Origin: Welwitschia mirabilis
Taxonomy: Eukaryota; Gnetophyta; Gnetopsida; Welwitschiales
Reading direction: 5' to 3'
Assembly: GCA_051453625.1 (NCBI GenBank)
Contig: JBOZIK010000001.1
Span: 255,380,365-255,444,364, forward strand
DNA: 64,000 nucleotides
Both the position numbers and the translations under genes were made by a program. Each line of letters opens with the position of its first letter. The first letter of the stretch is position 1. The notes under the pieces are model-generated. The model made no database searches and had not been told where the DNA came from. It saw only the letters and a list, made by a program, of their open reading frames with translations. Positions 37,482-49,530 of the stretch are shown here, in pieces.

Positions 37482-37581
37482 NNNNNNNNNNNNNNNNNNN
37501 NNNNNNNNNNNNNNNNNNNNNNNNNNNNNNNNNNNNNNNNNNNNNNNNNNNNNNNNNNNNNNNNNNNNNNNNNNNNNNNNN
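37482..37581. other. Assembly gap (100 N)
   Basis: A default-sized gap between two Copia relics that face each other. Confidence 0.98.
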
Positions 37582-39245
37582 GATATATTTTAATTCATAA
37601 TTTCCAAAGGAAAACCAACTGACCCTATGTTCATGACTATGAGTCAAAGTAAAACATCAAAATACTCAAAGTTTATAGATAGAGCTTCACAAAAAGTTAC
37701 CATTTAAGATGAAAATCCAATAACAAGGTAAATATTACAATGATAATTCCAAGAAGCACATCATGTTACAATAATTAAATATTTGAAAGATATTGTAATA
37801 ATAAACAATAATCAAAATAATGACCTACTACTAAAGTTGAAATTTTCTTAGATCAAAAAGATTCTAGATTATTAGCTTTTACTTATATGATATTTCTTGA
37901 GTTTGAGAAAAAATTTAAATGATAAAGCATCAATGTTTGCAAAATACATAGTTTTTCTATAAGGATAATTAAATTTTAAATGATCAAATTTGCAACAATT
38001 ATGACAAGTAATATTTTTGGTAAAATATGTTATGCCTATAATACTTACCTCATTGGATGAAGTTGATGTACTATTGCCTTAAAATCCAATACCCATTTTG
38101 TCATGTGTAAGTTGTCGCAATCCAAGCATCTTCTCAAGTTTCTTTGATCCTTCTATAAATATAATTAATACTTGTGAAGATTTACTTAACTTCTCTCTGA
38201 GACTTGTGTTTTCTTATTGAATCTCTTTGACTCTTTGATTTATGGCTTCATTCTTCCTTCTCAAATCCTTGATGATATTTTTTAGTTCATTGACTTTTAT
38301 AGAAAGTATTTTACATTCTTGATATAGTTCAAGACATGTGTCTTCAACATCCTCCTCTTCTTCATCTTCATGGATATCCAAATCATCATGCTCAATGATT
38401 TTTGGTGATTGAGTAGTAGGCTTCAAATGTACCATAAATGATAATATTCCATGTTCTTCAAGTTCTTCATGTGAGCTTTCTTCTTACATACTTTTAAAAG
38501 AAAAACTCTTCTTTCTATTCTTAAAAAAATTTAACTCATAAGTTTGAATTTTACCTTGAAGTTCATCTAATGGCATCTCATTAAGATCTTTACTTTCTTT
38601 AATCGCAATTACCTTTAATTCAAATATCTTAGGAAGGTATCTTAAAATCTTCCTTACTATCTTGGCTTCCTCCATCTTTTCTCCAAGGCTTGCCATCGAG
38701 TTTATAATGTCTATTAGATTGGTAAAGAATTCTTTAAGAGTAAATTCCTCATTCATTTTAATCTTTTCAAATTTTGTAATCAGAATCTGCATCTTTTCTT
38801 GCTTGACAGTGGATGTTCCTTCATGAGCAACAACAAGAATATTCCATGCTTCTTTGATAGTCTAGCAGTTCATTATTCTCTTGAACTCATTTGTATTCAT
38901 AGCACAAAAATTGGATTCAAAGCACAAGCATCAATAGGAGCATTAGCTTTATCTAATTTAGTGCATTTATTTTTTGGTTTCAACACTATTATATAATTGC
39001 CATCGACATCATTTTGAGTTATGGAAGGATAGTTGTAACTTGTGGTGAAAATATTCTCATAATCTATATTAAGAGATCATAAGAATACTCTCATTCTAGC
39101 CTTCCAACATCCATAGTTTCTTCCATCAAATAATGGAGGCTTAGAAATAGAGAAACATTCTATAATAAAGCTCTTAGATAGGGTTATTAAATCAAAGCTT
39201 GATTAAAATCTTAGTGTTAGCTCAACCTGGAGCTTTTATACCATT
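37582..39245 (-). mobile_element. Copia element 3 gag, minus strand
   Basis: Reading down from the LTR: KPPLFDGRNYGCWKARMRVF (about 39140-39080), the gag start box; the UBN2-type gag core at 38792-38484 (NMNEEF-like start, DIINSMASLG, IVRKILRYLPK, LQGKIQTYEL); an acidic and coiled-coil stretch at 38435-38214 (DIHEDEEEEDVEDT); and a zinc knuckle CHNCCKFDHLK (38006-37965). This is the normal Copia gag order with several stops. The part from about 37900 to the gap is not readable. No pol is found. Confidence 0.78.
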
Positions 39246-40373
39246 TATAGGATCGTGAAATCTAGGGAAGTGTATGGAACTTTTGAAAAATTTAAACAAT
39301 AATTACTACCAAAATAAATTATGACATAAAATGATATAACAAAATGAAATAAAAAAGAAGAACCAAAATAAATGCATAAAACAAGATTTATAATGGTTCA
39401 AGATACACCTTGCTCCATTTCCAGATCTTTGTTGCATCATTATGCCCTAGGTTTTTAAGGCTAACCTTCAACCTTGTAAAATAGAATTTTGTAGGCTAAG
39501 TATCAATGTTTATAAATGGACTTTTGCAGGTTAAGTCTTAACCTCTTTAAATGGACTTTTGTAGGCTAAGTCTTAACCTTCAGAAAATGCATAATGATAA
39601 GTGAGTGAATGAAGCCTCTATGTTCTAGATCACTCAAGTGAAAGAACTAACAATGGAGCCTTATTGCTCAAACTTGATACAAAGGTAAGTGCTTACAGAG
39701 AGAAGAATGATAGGACAAAGATAAGCCCTTTAGATCAAGAGTGAAATCTTTCTTTTTAAAAATGCATTCCAATGTTAAGCTCTATGGTTTTTTAGTGTTA
39801 CCTCTTATTTATAGATTTCCCCAAAATATAACCATTTGGATAGCTGGGAAGGAATCTTACATTTGCAACTGATAGATTTGGTAAAGTAACAGTTAGAAAA
39901 TCACTTTAAAATATTTGCTTCCATGCTGTCCGATCGACCCCTCAAAGCATTGAGTCAATCCCTTCCCATTTGCTTTAGGGATAATAGCTCTTGATGTTAT
40001 AGGTCTGGTCAACCCCATCTAAAATCTAGTCGACCTCTTTCCTTCAGGTCCAGTTGATCCCACGTAAGTCCGATCGAGCCTATAGGACATAGTACATATT
40101 GGAAATCTTAAAAAATGCATCTTTAGATCCAGTCGACCCCTCAAAAAATCCAGTCAACCCTATATGAAGTAGTCCAAAATGAGTATTTCCAAGTTTGATT
40201 TACTCCTACATTAAGTCCTTGGACAGAAATTTAATTTACTTTAATTAGAACTCGTCCAAATCTTGCTATCTTTTGGATATAGATCTGGTAGTTTCTTGCA
40301 CCTATAAAACCACTTTTCATTCTACAAAGATCATATTAGTTTGATGTCAACTGATAAAAATAAAATCCTAACA
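39246..40373 (-). repeat. 5' LTR of Copia element 3
   Basis: On the minus strand it starts TGTTAGGATTTTATTTTTATC (40373) and ends CACGATCCTATA (39246). The primer-binding site TGGTATAAAAGCTCC follows at about 39243-39229. Near 39930-40160 it carries motifs related to the GGGGTCGACC repeats of the other LTRs, read on the minus strand. It differs enough in length (1128 bases) and sequence to be a separate subfamily. Confidence 0.7.
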
Positions 40374-40409
40374 AATTCTTCTCTAAAAAGAAGAAGATAA
40401 ATAGAAATT

Positions 40410-41110
40410 TTAAAAGTTAAATATTTTACTTGTTTTAAAATTTCTTAAGAGTGCACATATTATGAATTTTGCAATTTTAGATGATTTGTAAAAATTAAGG
40501 ACTAGATTAAAGAATCATATGAAATTAGATATCTAAGGTAATTACAAGTTAGAAGAATGATTTACAAATGATTGAAGCACACAACTCTCTTCAAATATTT
40601 CTATATGATTTTGAAGTTATTAGATACTAAATCATTAGAAATAATCTAAAATGAGAAGTGCTTTTACTATGAAATCTTCAAATATAATTAGGAAACCAAA
40701 AATTACTTCTTATTCTTCTAGGAAAATTATTTTTCTTATTTATTTCCTTTTATGACCCTTAATGAAAAAGAGGCTTTAATTTTCTTATCTAAAAAGAGAG
40801 ATATTATTTTTTAAATGATACCAATAAATTGGCCAAAACATGACGTTTGCTTTATGGTATGAATAACATAAAGATTTCCTTTCATCTCATGCTTTCATGT
40901 TTACTGAAAATTTTGGAAGAAATGTAAATAACATTTAATGAAAAAACAACTACTTGTCTACTCTATATGCAAATACATTTTTCATGAATAGTAATAAAGA
41001 CAAAAAAATGAAAAAAACTATGTAGGTAAATTCTTAATTGATTTTATAAGCTATTTTTAACCTTTTTTGGTAGTTTATTTATTTATTTATTTATTTTTCC
41101 CCTATAAGGC
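40410..41110. repeat. Ancient direct duplication, copy 1
   Basis: It aligns in order with 41480-42150. Shared phrases include 'tttgcaattttagatg' or a variant, 'aaaaattaagg', 'aagcacacaactct' or a variant, 'tgcttttacta', 'atatgcaaatac' and 'aataaag'. Clearly diverged and non-coding. A run of ATTT units lies at 41070-41095. Confidence 0.6.
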
Positions 41111-41479
41111 CTTTCTTGTAGATTTAAGGATCCCTTTACTTAAGCATTATAGGATTTACTAGTCATCAATCTCCTGTGACTCTCTTACTAGTATTACAAA
41201 TTTTTAAATTCTTATCATGTTGTCATGTTTTTAACTTCTTAAGCTTGTTATAACATTGTAGAAAAATAGAATATAAGTTTGTGAACAAAAAAGTTATTTA
41301 TTAATTAAACTTATTATTACTTAAACATATTGCATCTATTAAAACTACTTTTTCTCTTATTATCTACATCTTGTAAGAAAAAAATATAATTCATTAAGAA
41401 GGTGTTGGTATATTATTTTCTTTTTAGCTAAATTAATATGATAAAAACTTCCACAGAAAGTGAAAGGCAATTACAAGGT

Positions 41480-42150
41480 TTGAAATATTAGTATTCGAAG
41501 TGTTTAGAAATTTCTTGGAAGTGCATATATCACAGCTTTTGCAATTTTAAATGGCTTCTAAAAATTAAGGGAAGTTTTAAGAATGACTTTAAAAATATTG
41601 AAAAGCACAACTCTTTTCAAAGATTTTTGTGTGATCATGAAGTAATTAGATGGTAAAACATTGGCAATAGTTTAAAACTATAATTTTTTCCTCTTTCCTA
41701 GAATAGATATAATGCTTTTACTAGAAAATATTCAAATATAGTTAAAATACTATAAATTATTTCTTTTTTTAGCTAATTAAATTAATGATGTTACTTATTC
41801 TATAATAATATATTATGTTTTCAAATGATATTAATAATCTCACCAAACAATGGCATTAGCCTTAAGGTAGGTATAAGGTGAAGATTTTTTCCCCCATTAT
41901 TTGCTTCCTTCTTTTGTGAAAATTTAAGAAGGAATGCACTTTAATAGTATTAAACTAAAACCACAATCACTTTTCTACTTCATATGCAAATACGTTTTTT
42001 ATGAATGCAAATAAAGCCTAAAAATTGGAAAAAGTAAAAAAATAAATTTTTTATTAATTTTATAAATTAAATTTTCTTGACCTGTTTTTAGCTATAGCTT
42101 TTTTACCTTTTCTTTAGCCCTGACTCATAGATGTGCGGAGCCTTTTACTT
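41480..42150. repeat. Ancient direct duplication, copy 2
   Basis: This is the partner of 40410-41110, about 1.06 kb away and in the same orientation. The Copia element 3 LTR ends just outside copy 1. Confidence 0.6.
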
Positions 42151-42279
42151 CATAAAAACATTCACATAGAAAGTAGTTGCCTATTAACTAAAAAACCTTG
42201 GTCACTGTATTTTATTTAAGGAGAGCTAACACTTGTCAATAATCTTCGTATAACAACCTTTTATAGATCCCGAAAATCA

Positions 42280-42560
42280 GCTTAAAAAACGACAGGTATA
42301 TACACATTTTACGAGCAAATTAAACGATCGGGAGCGTTCTTTTCCGAGTACACTCATCACTTTCTACAAAGATTTTAAAAATGGCCAAACAAAATTTTTA
42401 AAGAATAAAATTGTTGAAAACACGGAGGAGGGTTTTATGTGCATCACAACGCTGCCAAGAACAGAATGATTGCTGACACGAAAACGTCAACGTTGGCGCT
42501 CCACATTTGAGCCCTCCATCTTTTCCCAAAAGATCACTCACTCTAACCCAAGCTTTTTTA
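42280..42560. other. CpG-keeping island in AT-rich DNA
   Basis: This stretch holds many CpGs (for example 'aaaacgtcaacgttggcgc' near 42480 and 'acgatcgggagcg' near 42325), unlike the DNA around it. Only very short frames are present on either strand. It may be a promoter, a non-coding exon or a recent insertion. No product can be named. Confidence 0.3.
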
Positions 42561-43077
42561 CCTTTTATTTTTTATTTTTTATTTTTTCAGATTTATGCCA
42601 CCTGAAAAGACTTTGGCATCTTCTTTAGTTTAGTAATATTTATTGTTTTGATTTTTGAAAAGACAATTCTTGTGACTTTGTGATTGTGAATATAATTTTT
42701 TAAAGTCTTTCAACACAAGAAAAATCTTGTCAGAAAAGATTATGTAAAGTTTACCAGAACCACGTCCATGTTTTAAAGTATCTTTTGACTAGACAAGTTA
42801 CACCTTTTAAACATTATTAATAAAGTTTTAATGATATTTTTAGACCCTTATATAGTATAAGCATTTTTTAATGTATTTGAGGTCATTATATTAAGATTCT
42901 TTTTGTCAAATGATCATTACGTATTGTTTAAATAGTAAACTGATTTAGGAAAAGGTCACATCTAAAGCTTAAACGTGTTCCAAATGCACATTTAAGAAAA
43001 ACTAATTGTACAAGGAGACATAATTGCCTTATGCAACATAGTTTTGTATATAAATATAGAATTTTCTATTTTAATAA

Positions 43078-43260
43078 CACATGGGCACATGCATGCCCAT
43101 GCACATGCACACACACATGTATATGTATATATATAAGGGAAGTGATTTTGTATATCCATACTTCAATTTACTATAAATTTGTCTATGCATTAAGATGTGT
43201 TACAATTAAGATACCTTTGTTTGGCGGTTAGTCAAATGCTTCGGTTAGTCAAATGCTTGT
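43078..43260. repeat. Alternating purine-pyrimidine tract and 17-bp tandem repeat
   Basis: From about 43085 to 43133 purines and pyrimidines alternate almost without break (CATGCATGCCCATGCACATG, then CA and TA steps), a sequence prone to Z-DNA. At 43226-43260 the 16-base phrase GGTTAGTCAAATGCTT occurs twice, separated by one base. Confidence 0.65.
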
Positions 43261-43264
43261 CAAA

Positions 43265-44535
43265 TATCTCTAAAAGAACCTTTTTATTTTGGTGTATGTT
43301 AGTTAATGATTAAAGTAGGAATGCATCACCTTGATAAGGCCTTGGAATTCCTTAAGATGTTTAAAAGGACTTGAACACTTTAATTTAATAAACTAATTGG
43401 ATGATGCACTTTGATGTGATATAAGACAAAAAGGACCACATTAATACCAAGAAAAAGAACATCAAAAGAAAATGGCTTTGTGAGGATGTATATGCGACCA
43501 TCTTTGATGGATGTAAGTGTATGCTTTTCTTTACAAGGTATTTAGACAAGAATGATGGTCTTTGAAATTTCTTTTTTGTTTTAAATGGGATGTACAAATA
43601 AAATATATAAAATAGAGAAGACAAAACAGTTCAAAAAAGTTCAGATGAGGTTAGTGGTATCCTATGTATTTGGGCTTCGAATTTGACATTCATGGTCTCT
43701 ATATAACAAATATTTTTCTTATTTTATCCAAATCTAGCATTGCTTTAAAATGAGGTTATGTTTATTAAAGGTTTACCTTATAAATATCAACTATAACAAA
43801 CTGTAATGTTGCTTTTTTATTTTATTAACATATTTATCATTTTGTTTTGGGGTATAGTACCTATCAACTATCCTTTCATAGCACTAAAGGATACTTAGGA
43901 TAGTTGTAATGTGATAAAGATATTATTTTTGGAGTCAATAAAGTTCAAATCTTTGTCCTAAAAATGACAATAATAAACAAGATCTATGTGAGGTTGTTTC
44001 TCTCCTTAGTCGCCACCAATATATGAGTGAGTCATCCTGCTGCTGGATCACGGTGGACGGATCATGCTTACAACTCACTTGTTCGCCCCTTTATAGACCT
44101 CCCCACTAATAGATAGAGACAAATAGGAATAACCAAACCATGTCTACAAAATGAGCCTCCTACTATATGGTGTGCTGGCAAAAAAGGGGTATGGCACTGA
44201 GTGCATCCTTAAGTAAAATATAAGCTTTTTTTCCGGTTCTATAGTGTACTAGACTAATACAAGCATTTCGGTTAGAATTATATACTTATGGTGCAACTTG
44301 TCCATGTGTTGGGGCCACATAGAGTTGACAAACCGACCCAATATAGCCGGCAGCCTTTCTTTAAAAAAATTCTAAAAAAAATAAAAATTAGTTTTAAGGT
44401 TTCAGAAGTTTTGAAGAGCTTACACATTCACTTCTTTTATATCAAAAACGCGAGACCATCACTCCAATACTTAAACAAATAACAAAGCGATCCTTAATGC
44501 TACTAACGAAAAAGAGCAAGCTTCTGCAAGTCAGT
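43265..44535. other. Intergenic DNA downstream of the CBS gene
   Basis: No gene is recognised. The part from 44000 to 44350 has a more mixed composition with several CpGs and could be the end of a transposon or a 3' region, but I see no terminal repeats. A 79-codon minus-strand frame at 43385-43624 looks like chance. Confidence 0.4.
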
Positions 44536-45451
44536 CTAGTCAACTCTTCCGTGTCTTCCATCGGTAATAGAATGCAGATGATTACAGACCAAATCAAGAA
44601 TGTCCCGAAAGCTCACAATTCCTATCAAACTCGAATCATCATCCCTCACCCGCATGTAATTCAAACGGTTTGCAAGAGCCTGCACAATCACTGCAATCAA
44701 TGTACTCCACCGCCTGCAACTCACCATTGCGCTTCTCCCTTCCCATCCATACGAATCCCCCTTCATTCTCCACCCTTTTGTTCGACATCTGCTGAACTTA
44801 CCAGATCTTGAAGGCGAATCTGTTAACGATTCATCCTCCGACGACACTGACGAAGTTGAATCCTCCGGCGACGACAGTGAAGAATCCGACTGTACTGTGG
44901 AATTTTCTTCTTCCTCGTCAATCTGTATTGGGTTTTGAATTCTTTTCTGGCCGATACGAAGTCGGACTTTTTCTATCAGACATGCAGATGTTCTTCCGCA
45001 CTCGAGATAATTCGCGAAATCGCCTGCAGAAAGAGTCGCTAATGCGAGCGCCACGCTTTCGTCGAATGACATGAGCGCTCTGGGCGATATTTCGCCGACT
45101 AGTTTTGGTGATTCTCCAGAGAGCTGCTCCATTACTGCAACGGCTCTCTGTGTATGAGAAGCCATCTGAATCATTGTTACGGCTTCGAACGCAGGCTTCG
45201 CAGAGTCGATTTGAAGAACGTCTGTTTTGATGAGTCCAAGATGTTGGATGGACTTCAATGGAAGCGGCGGAAGAACTCCGATAATTTTCATCAGGAATCT
45301 GACGACGTCTTCGTGTGTCATCCAGCAGAATTCTCCTGCAATTATCTTCGGTTGCTGTTTCTTAACGCTGCTCGATGTTCTCCGCTTGTCGGGAATTGGC
45401 ACAATCAAGCTTTCGGCGCGTCCAACAATGAGATCTAGCCTACGCAATAAA
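44536..45451 (-). CDS. CBSX5-like: CBSX5-like CBS-domain protein, last exon
   Basis: A minus-strand exon starts at 45451 behind a good acceptor (pyrimidine-rich stretch, TTTTTAAC, then GTGCAG) and stays open for about 304 codons to a TAG/TGA-type stop at 44536. It contains LDLIVGRAESLIVP and FCWMTHEDVVRFLMKIIGVL (first CBS pair), LVGEISPRALMSFDESVALA, an acidic serine-rich linker (EEEENSTVQSDSSLSSPEDS) and the C-terminal CBS motif LNYMRV...SLIGIVSFRDIL. This is the layout of plant CBSX5-type proteins of about 400 residues, which are CBS-pair proteins of poorly known role. Roughly the first 100 residues are missing. No exon coding for them is found between 45452 and 46200 or, as far as I can see, in the transposon-filled 18 kb to the right. 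Either the first exon lies beyond a very long intron, or the gene is a truncated copy. The intact frame and kept CpGs favour a working or recently lost gene. Confidence 0.85.
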
Positions 45452-45594
45452 CTGCACGTTAAAAATCCAAACCAACAACGTATTCAACATCTGCCATAGA
45501 TTGTTGTATGAAAAACAAGCAATTAATATTGAATGATAACCATGACGTAACGTGCAACATCGAAACGTAGCCAGCCTGTAAAACTTGCATGAGA

Positions 45595-45864
45595 ATCTAC
45601 GTGTCGGATTTGTTCAGGAATGGCGGGCAAAAAGCGCAGAGATGGCGGAACAAAGCAGCGGAAGGAGGCCTTTCAGGCCTATAAATACGGAGCGATATTC
45701 TCTGCGATCCCCAAGAGGTGATTACAGAAACAAATCAAACCAATTCGGTTCTCAAACCTTCCTCTCTTTCCCAATTCTTATTGAACGGAAAACGTTACTA
45801 GTTGTATATGGCAGGGAGTTTGAGCTTGTGTTCACGTCAGGTCTCCTATATCCCTTTTCAATGA
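45595..45864 (+). promoter_or_regulatory. Promoter-like block with a start codon, plus strand
   Basis: A G-box/ABRE-like CTACGTGTC (about 45598-45606) is followed by a canonical TATAAATA (45680-45687), a C/T-rich leader and an ATG at 45808 in good context (TATATGGCAGG). The frame MAGSLSLCSRQVSYIPFQ ends at a TGA at 45864. A possible splice donor (CAG|GTCTCC) lies inside it. This looks like the 5' end of a plus-strand gene whose body is missing or far away. TATTTATA on the minus strand at the same place could serve the CBS gene, but is a weaker match. Confidence 0.35.
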
Positions 45865-45899
45865 AAGGAGAGAGCAATAGAACTAATGTTCTCTGCTAG

Positions 45900-46200
45900 A
45901 ATGCTTTCTTGGTTACTGAACTAAAACGAACACCCGAAAAAGTGTTTTAATGAACAAGATTTCCATGAGTTTATAGTAAAACTTTAGTAGTAAACTAAGA
46001 ATTCAAAATAGCCTTGAGAAAGATAAAACAATGCAGTTTCTGGAAGGAAGGTGAGAAGACTCTTCTAATAACAGATTAATGCTAAGATTTCGTACCAAAA
46101 CGAAGCATAGAGGAAATGGAATTTATTGCAAGAACTTTGTGGTATGTATCTTTGTTGTTATAGGCAACATGTAATAAGAACTTTTGCTTAATGAAAGAAA
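45900..46200. other. Intergenic, nothing recognised
   Basis: Mixed to AT-rich DNA between the promoter-like block and the LINE; no frame or repeat can be supported. Confidence 0.5.
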
Positions 46201-49200
46201 TTTTTATGCGAAAGCCTCCTAGCTTTTTAGGACGACTACCAACATCCCAAACAACTCTCATAAAGCCATTAAAATTGAGATCTTGAAACTACTAAGGAAA
46301 ATTTCTTAAAATTTGAATAAGTTTATTATAGAAGGATTTAAAAGGAGCTATACAAATGGAATAGAAAACATGAGTGGTCGTAAAAATTCTGTAATAAACA
46401 ATAGTTTTGCTAGCTCATAAAAGATCTATAGATAGCCATTTTTATTCTTTTGATAAATCTTCTCAATAACACATGATCAAAGATATCAAATAGAGATGTT
46501 AAAACTATAAAGCATTCTAAGAAGCTTAAAAACCTCACTTGACTTGATGTTGTATTCTAGATAATCTTGACAATTATTGATTTGCCTAGATTAAAAATAG
46601 ACATCTTATGCTAACTAATGCTAGAGCTAAAGGCCTCTCAATAGATCTTTAGGCAATAAAGTCAAGAATCAGTGTTAGAGTAAGTGTCACAAACCAAGTA
46701 GAAAGATTCATTAGCAAAGTGAGCATTGCAAAACTAGCCAAGGCATTCAAAAGGGAAATACACAAAGAGATACTGAAGCCAAAAGATTCAATAAGATGGC
46801 CTAGATCATCTATGACAATGATAAACAAATAGAAAGACAAAGGATAGCCTAAACAAACTAACCTTTTTTTCAAAGGAAGTAAAATTAAACTAATTGAGAT
46901 AGACTCTAACAAATGCATTTTAGAAAAACATCTTGATTTATTACATGAAGCCTTCTCAAAAGCCAATTTGTTGGAGCATCTTTAGAATTAAATTCCATGA
47001 AATTCTATCATAGGCTTTAGAGTAGTTGATCTTTAAGAACGTCACCCCAATTCTATGCTTTAGATAGACCATTAAAAATTTTTGGAAAAAAAAGAAACTT
47101 TGAATAAAGGCATTTTGTTTTGGTTAGATAATCTTGAAGAGAATGTGTTTCTTTAACCTCTTAGCTAGGGATTTGATAATTATCTTGTAGGAAGTGTTTA
47201 ATAGTATGATAGGTCATCAGTCTTTAATTTAATCCCCTTCACCTTGTTTTTTAGCATAACCTTGTATGTCAGTATTCATAAATTTGCCAAGAGAGATAAA
47301 TCCTATAAAATCTTTATGAACTTCATAGAAAAAACCACTAATTACTTCTATAGATGATTGTAAAATTTAACTAAAAGGCCATCTAGTCCAAAATCCTTAC
47401 CATGTTTTATTTCTTTCATAACATTAATAATTTCTTTAATAGAAATATGCTAGTATAGAAGGGAAACCAAACTAGCTAGAATAAGATAAGAAGTATGATC
47501 TTTAAGCTATTTCCAAGTTGAGTTTTTAGCAAAAAGATTAGGCTCATTACTAAAATTACTGTGGTTACCTAATGAAATATATCTACAATTTGGAAGGGTC
47601 TATGAATTTTTACCATTATACTAAATAACAAAAATAGTCCCAACTAAGAAGGTTTTACATTTCAAAGTTTTTTAAAAAATATTTACAAGGCTTGTCACCA
47701 ATCCAATCTAACATAATCGAGATTTAAAGTAATACCATGAGCTCATTAAGCTTTAATGTTTAAATTCTAATAGTCACATTGATCTTATCTTCTTAAAGAA
47801 CAAGATTGAAGGGATTCCTTTCAAGAGTATTAGTAATGGATTTTTCTTTTTTAAACTAAGAAAAAGCCTCTTTTTTAAAATGATTGATTATCATTCTACC
47901 AAATTAGCTCATTAAAGTTGATGTTCTATAATAAGTCTTTCTCCATCATGAGTGCTAACTCATACCATTAGAATGCAAGTTAGTTATGAACCAAAGACTA
48001 TGAATAAAGTTATAATGAAGAAACATACTATACATAATAATTTTAAGTCTCAGATGGGGACAAGTTAAAGATTCTTAAGTCTTGCAACAATAGGAGAATG
48101 ATTTCAAAAAAAATGTAAATGTTATGAAAAAGTTAAACCCTTTCTAAAATCTTGAGCACCAAATTATTGGTTTATTACCTCTTAGAATAAGTTATAATCA
48201 GAAAGCTAACCTTATCAGTAAGATCTAGAGGATCATAAAGATGAAGGAGGACAATGAGATCACTCTAAGCTACATGTTCTAAAGAATTAAATAAAGAGAA
48301 GGACTTCCTTATTTTATCTCTAAATGAGATGAACATGTTAAAATCATTCAAAAACCACCAAAGAACATCTAGAAAACTTTACAAATTCCTTCAAAGAAAC
48401 TCTCCTTATTTTGTATTAATAGGATAATAAATCAAGAAAATACCAAAAGTGAAATTCTTCCAATGGATCCAAAGCCATACTACTATATGACCACTAATAA
48501 TATTAGATTCCATAACAATTGAAATTTAAGAAGGATGGACAAGAATCACAAAAATACCATGACCTTTAGGATGAGAAATAAACAATGACAAGTATATAAG
48601 AGTAGTATAATTACATATGAAATTAAGATCATCTCAAAAAACCTTAACTTCTTATAGTATAACAATATCAAAATGGGAAAAAAACTAAGGGGAAAAAATT
48701 TAATACAAGATTTAGATAAAGGATTAGATGATCCTATAACATTTAAAAGAAGAAATTTACTATATCAAAATGAAGAACTTATATGCATCTTTCATATGAG
48801 AATTTATTTCACCTCTATCCTCACTTAAATGTGTATTCCTATTGTTATTACATTCTTCCTCTATTAATTCTTGAGAGACAGAATAAAACCTATTTTCTAA
48901 ATGAAGTACAAGATCTTATTTAATATCTAGACTTCTTAATCAAAATTATCCTTCCTTAGATTTATCATTTGGGAAGTTTTGATTTTAAAACGTTTTAATA
49001 AAAGAGTGGAATTTTTGCTTTTTTACTCTTAGAGGAGCATTTCCATCCAGAATTGCATTAACACTAGGAATATGTTCCTTAATCTCTCTAGGATATTGCT
49101 TTATTTTAATGTTAGTAGTAAAATGGGGAAAATCACCTTCTATAAAACTAGGATAATTATTCAATTTATCATTACTAGACTTAGAGTGTGAAGCCTTCTT

Positions 49201-49500
49201 ATGCTCCTTATGCTTTAAATAGTCCTAAATGAGATGTTTTCAACTATGATGGTAGTTGAAACTCCCTAGTAAATGAAGGTAAACAAATGATTGCCAAATG
49301 ATGAATTAACTTGTATTGATTCTTAAAGCATAAAATCAAAGGGTAAAATGAGTTATTCAAATTTGAAAATTCAACCCAAATTGGCATTCAGTAAGTGCAT
49401 GATCACTAACTTTAAAAACTTCACCCCCATCATTTGAAAAAAAAATCATTAGACTCATATACCAAGGGATGCATTTAATAATTTTATTGATATTACTCCT
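46200..49500 (-). mobile_element. L1-type LINE relic
   Basis: The minus strand, read from high to low, shows an ORF1-like tail (about 49490-48850), then the start of an endonuclease (FLLLNVIGSSNPLSK, about 48757, compare the plant L1 pattern WN.RG), GHGIFVILVHP (about 48575-48545), and reverse transcriptase. The transcriptase part has the box FLKINYSKAYDRISWNL (about 47035-46980), YPLSFYLFIIVIDDLGHLI (46850-46790) and a decayed FADDTLL box (SFAMLTLLM, about 46730-46700). Stops are frequent, so it is dead. The end near 46200 is approximate and no poly-A or target duplication is seen. Confidence 0.75.
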
Positions 49501-49530
49501 CTCTTAAAATAAGAAATAAAAACATTTATA

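Noticed and set aside
44497-45499. Several plus-strand frames of 88-104 codons
   Set aside because: They are shadows of the CBSX5-like exon on the other strand.
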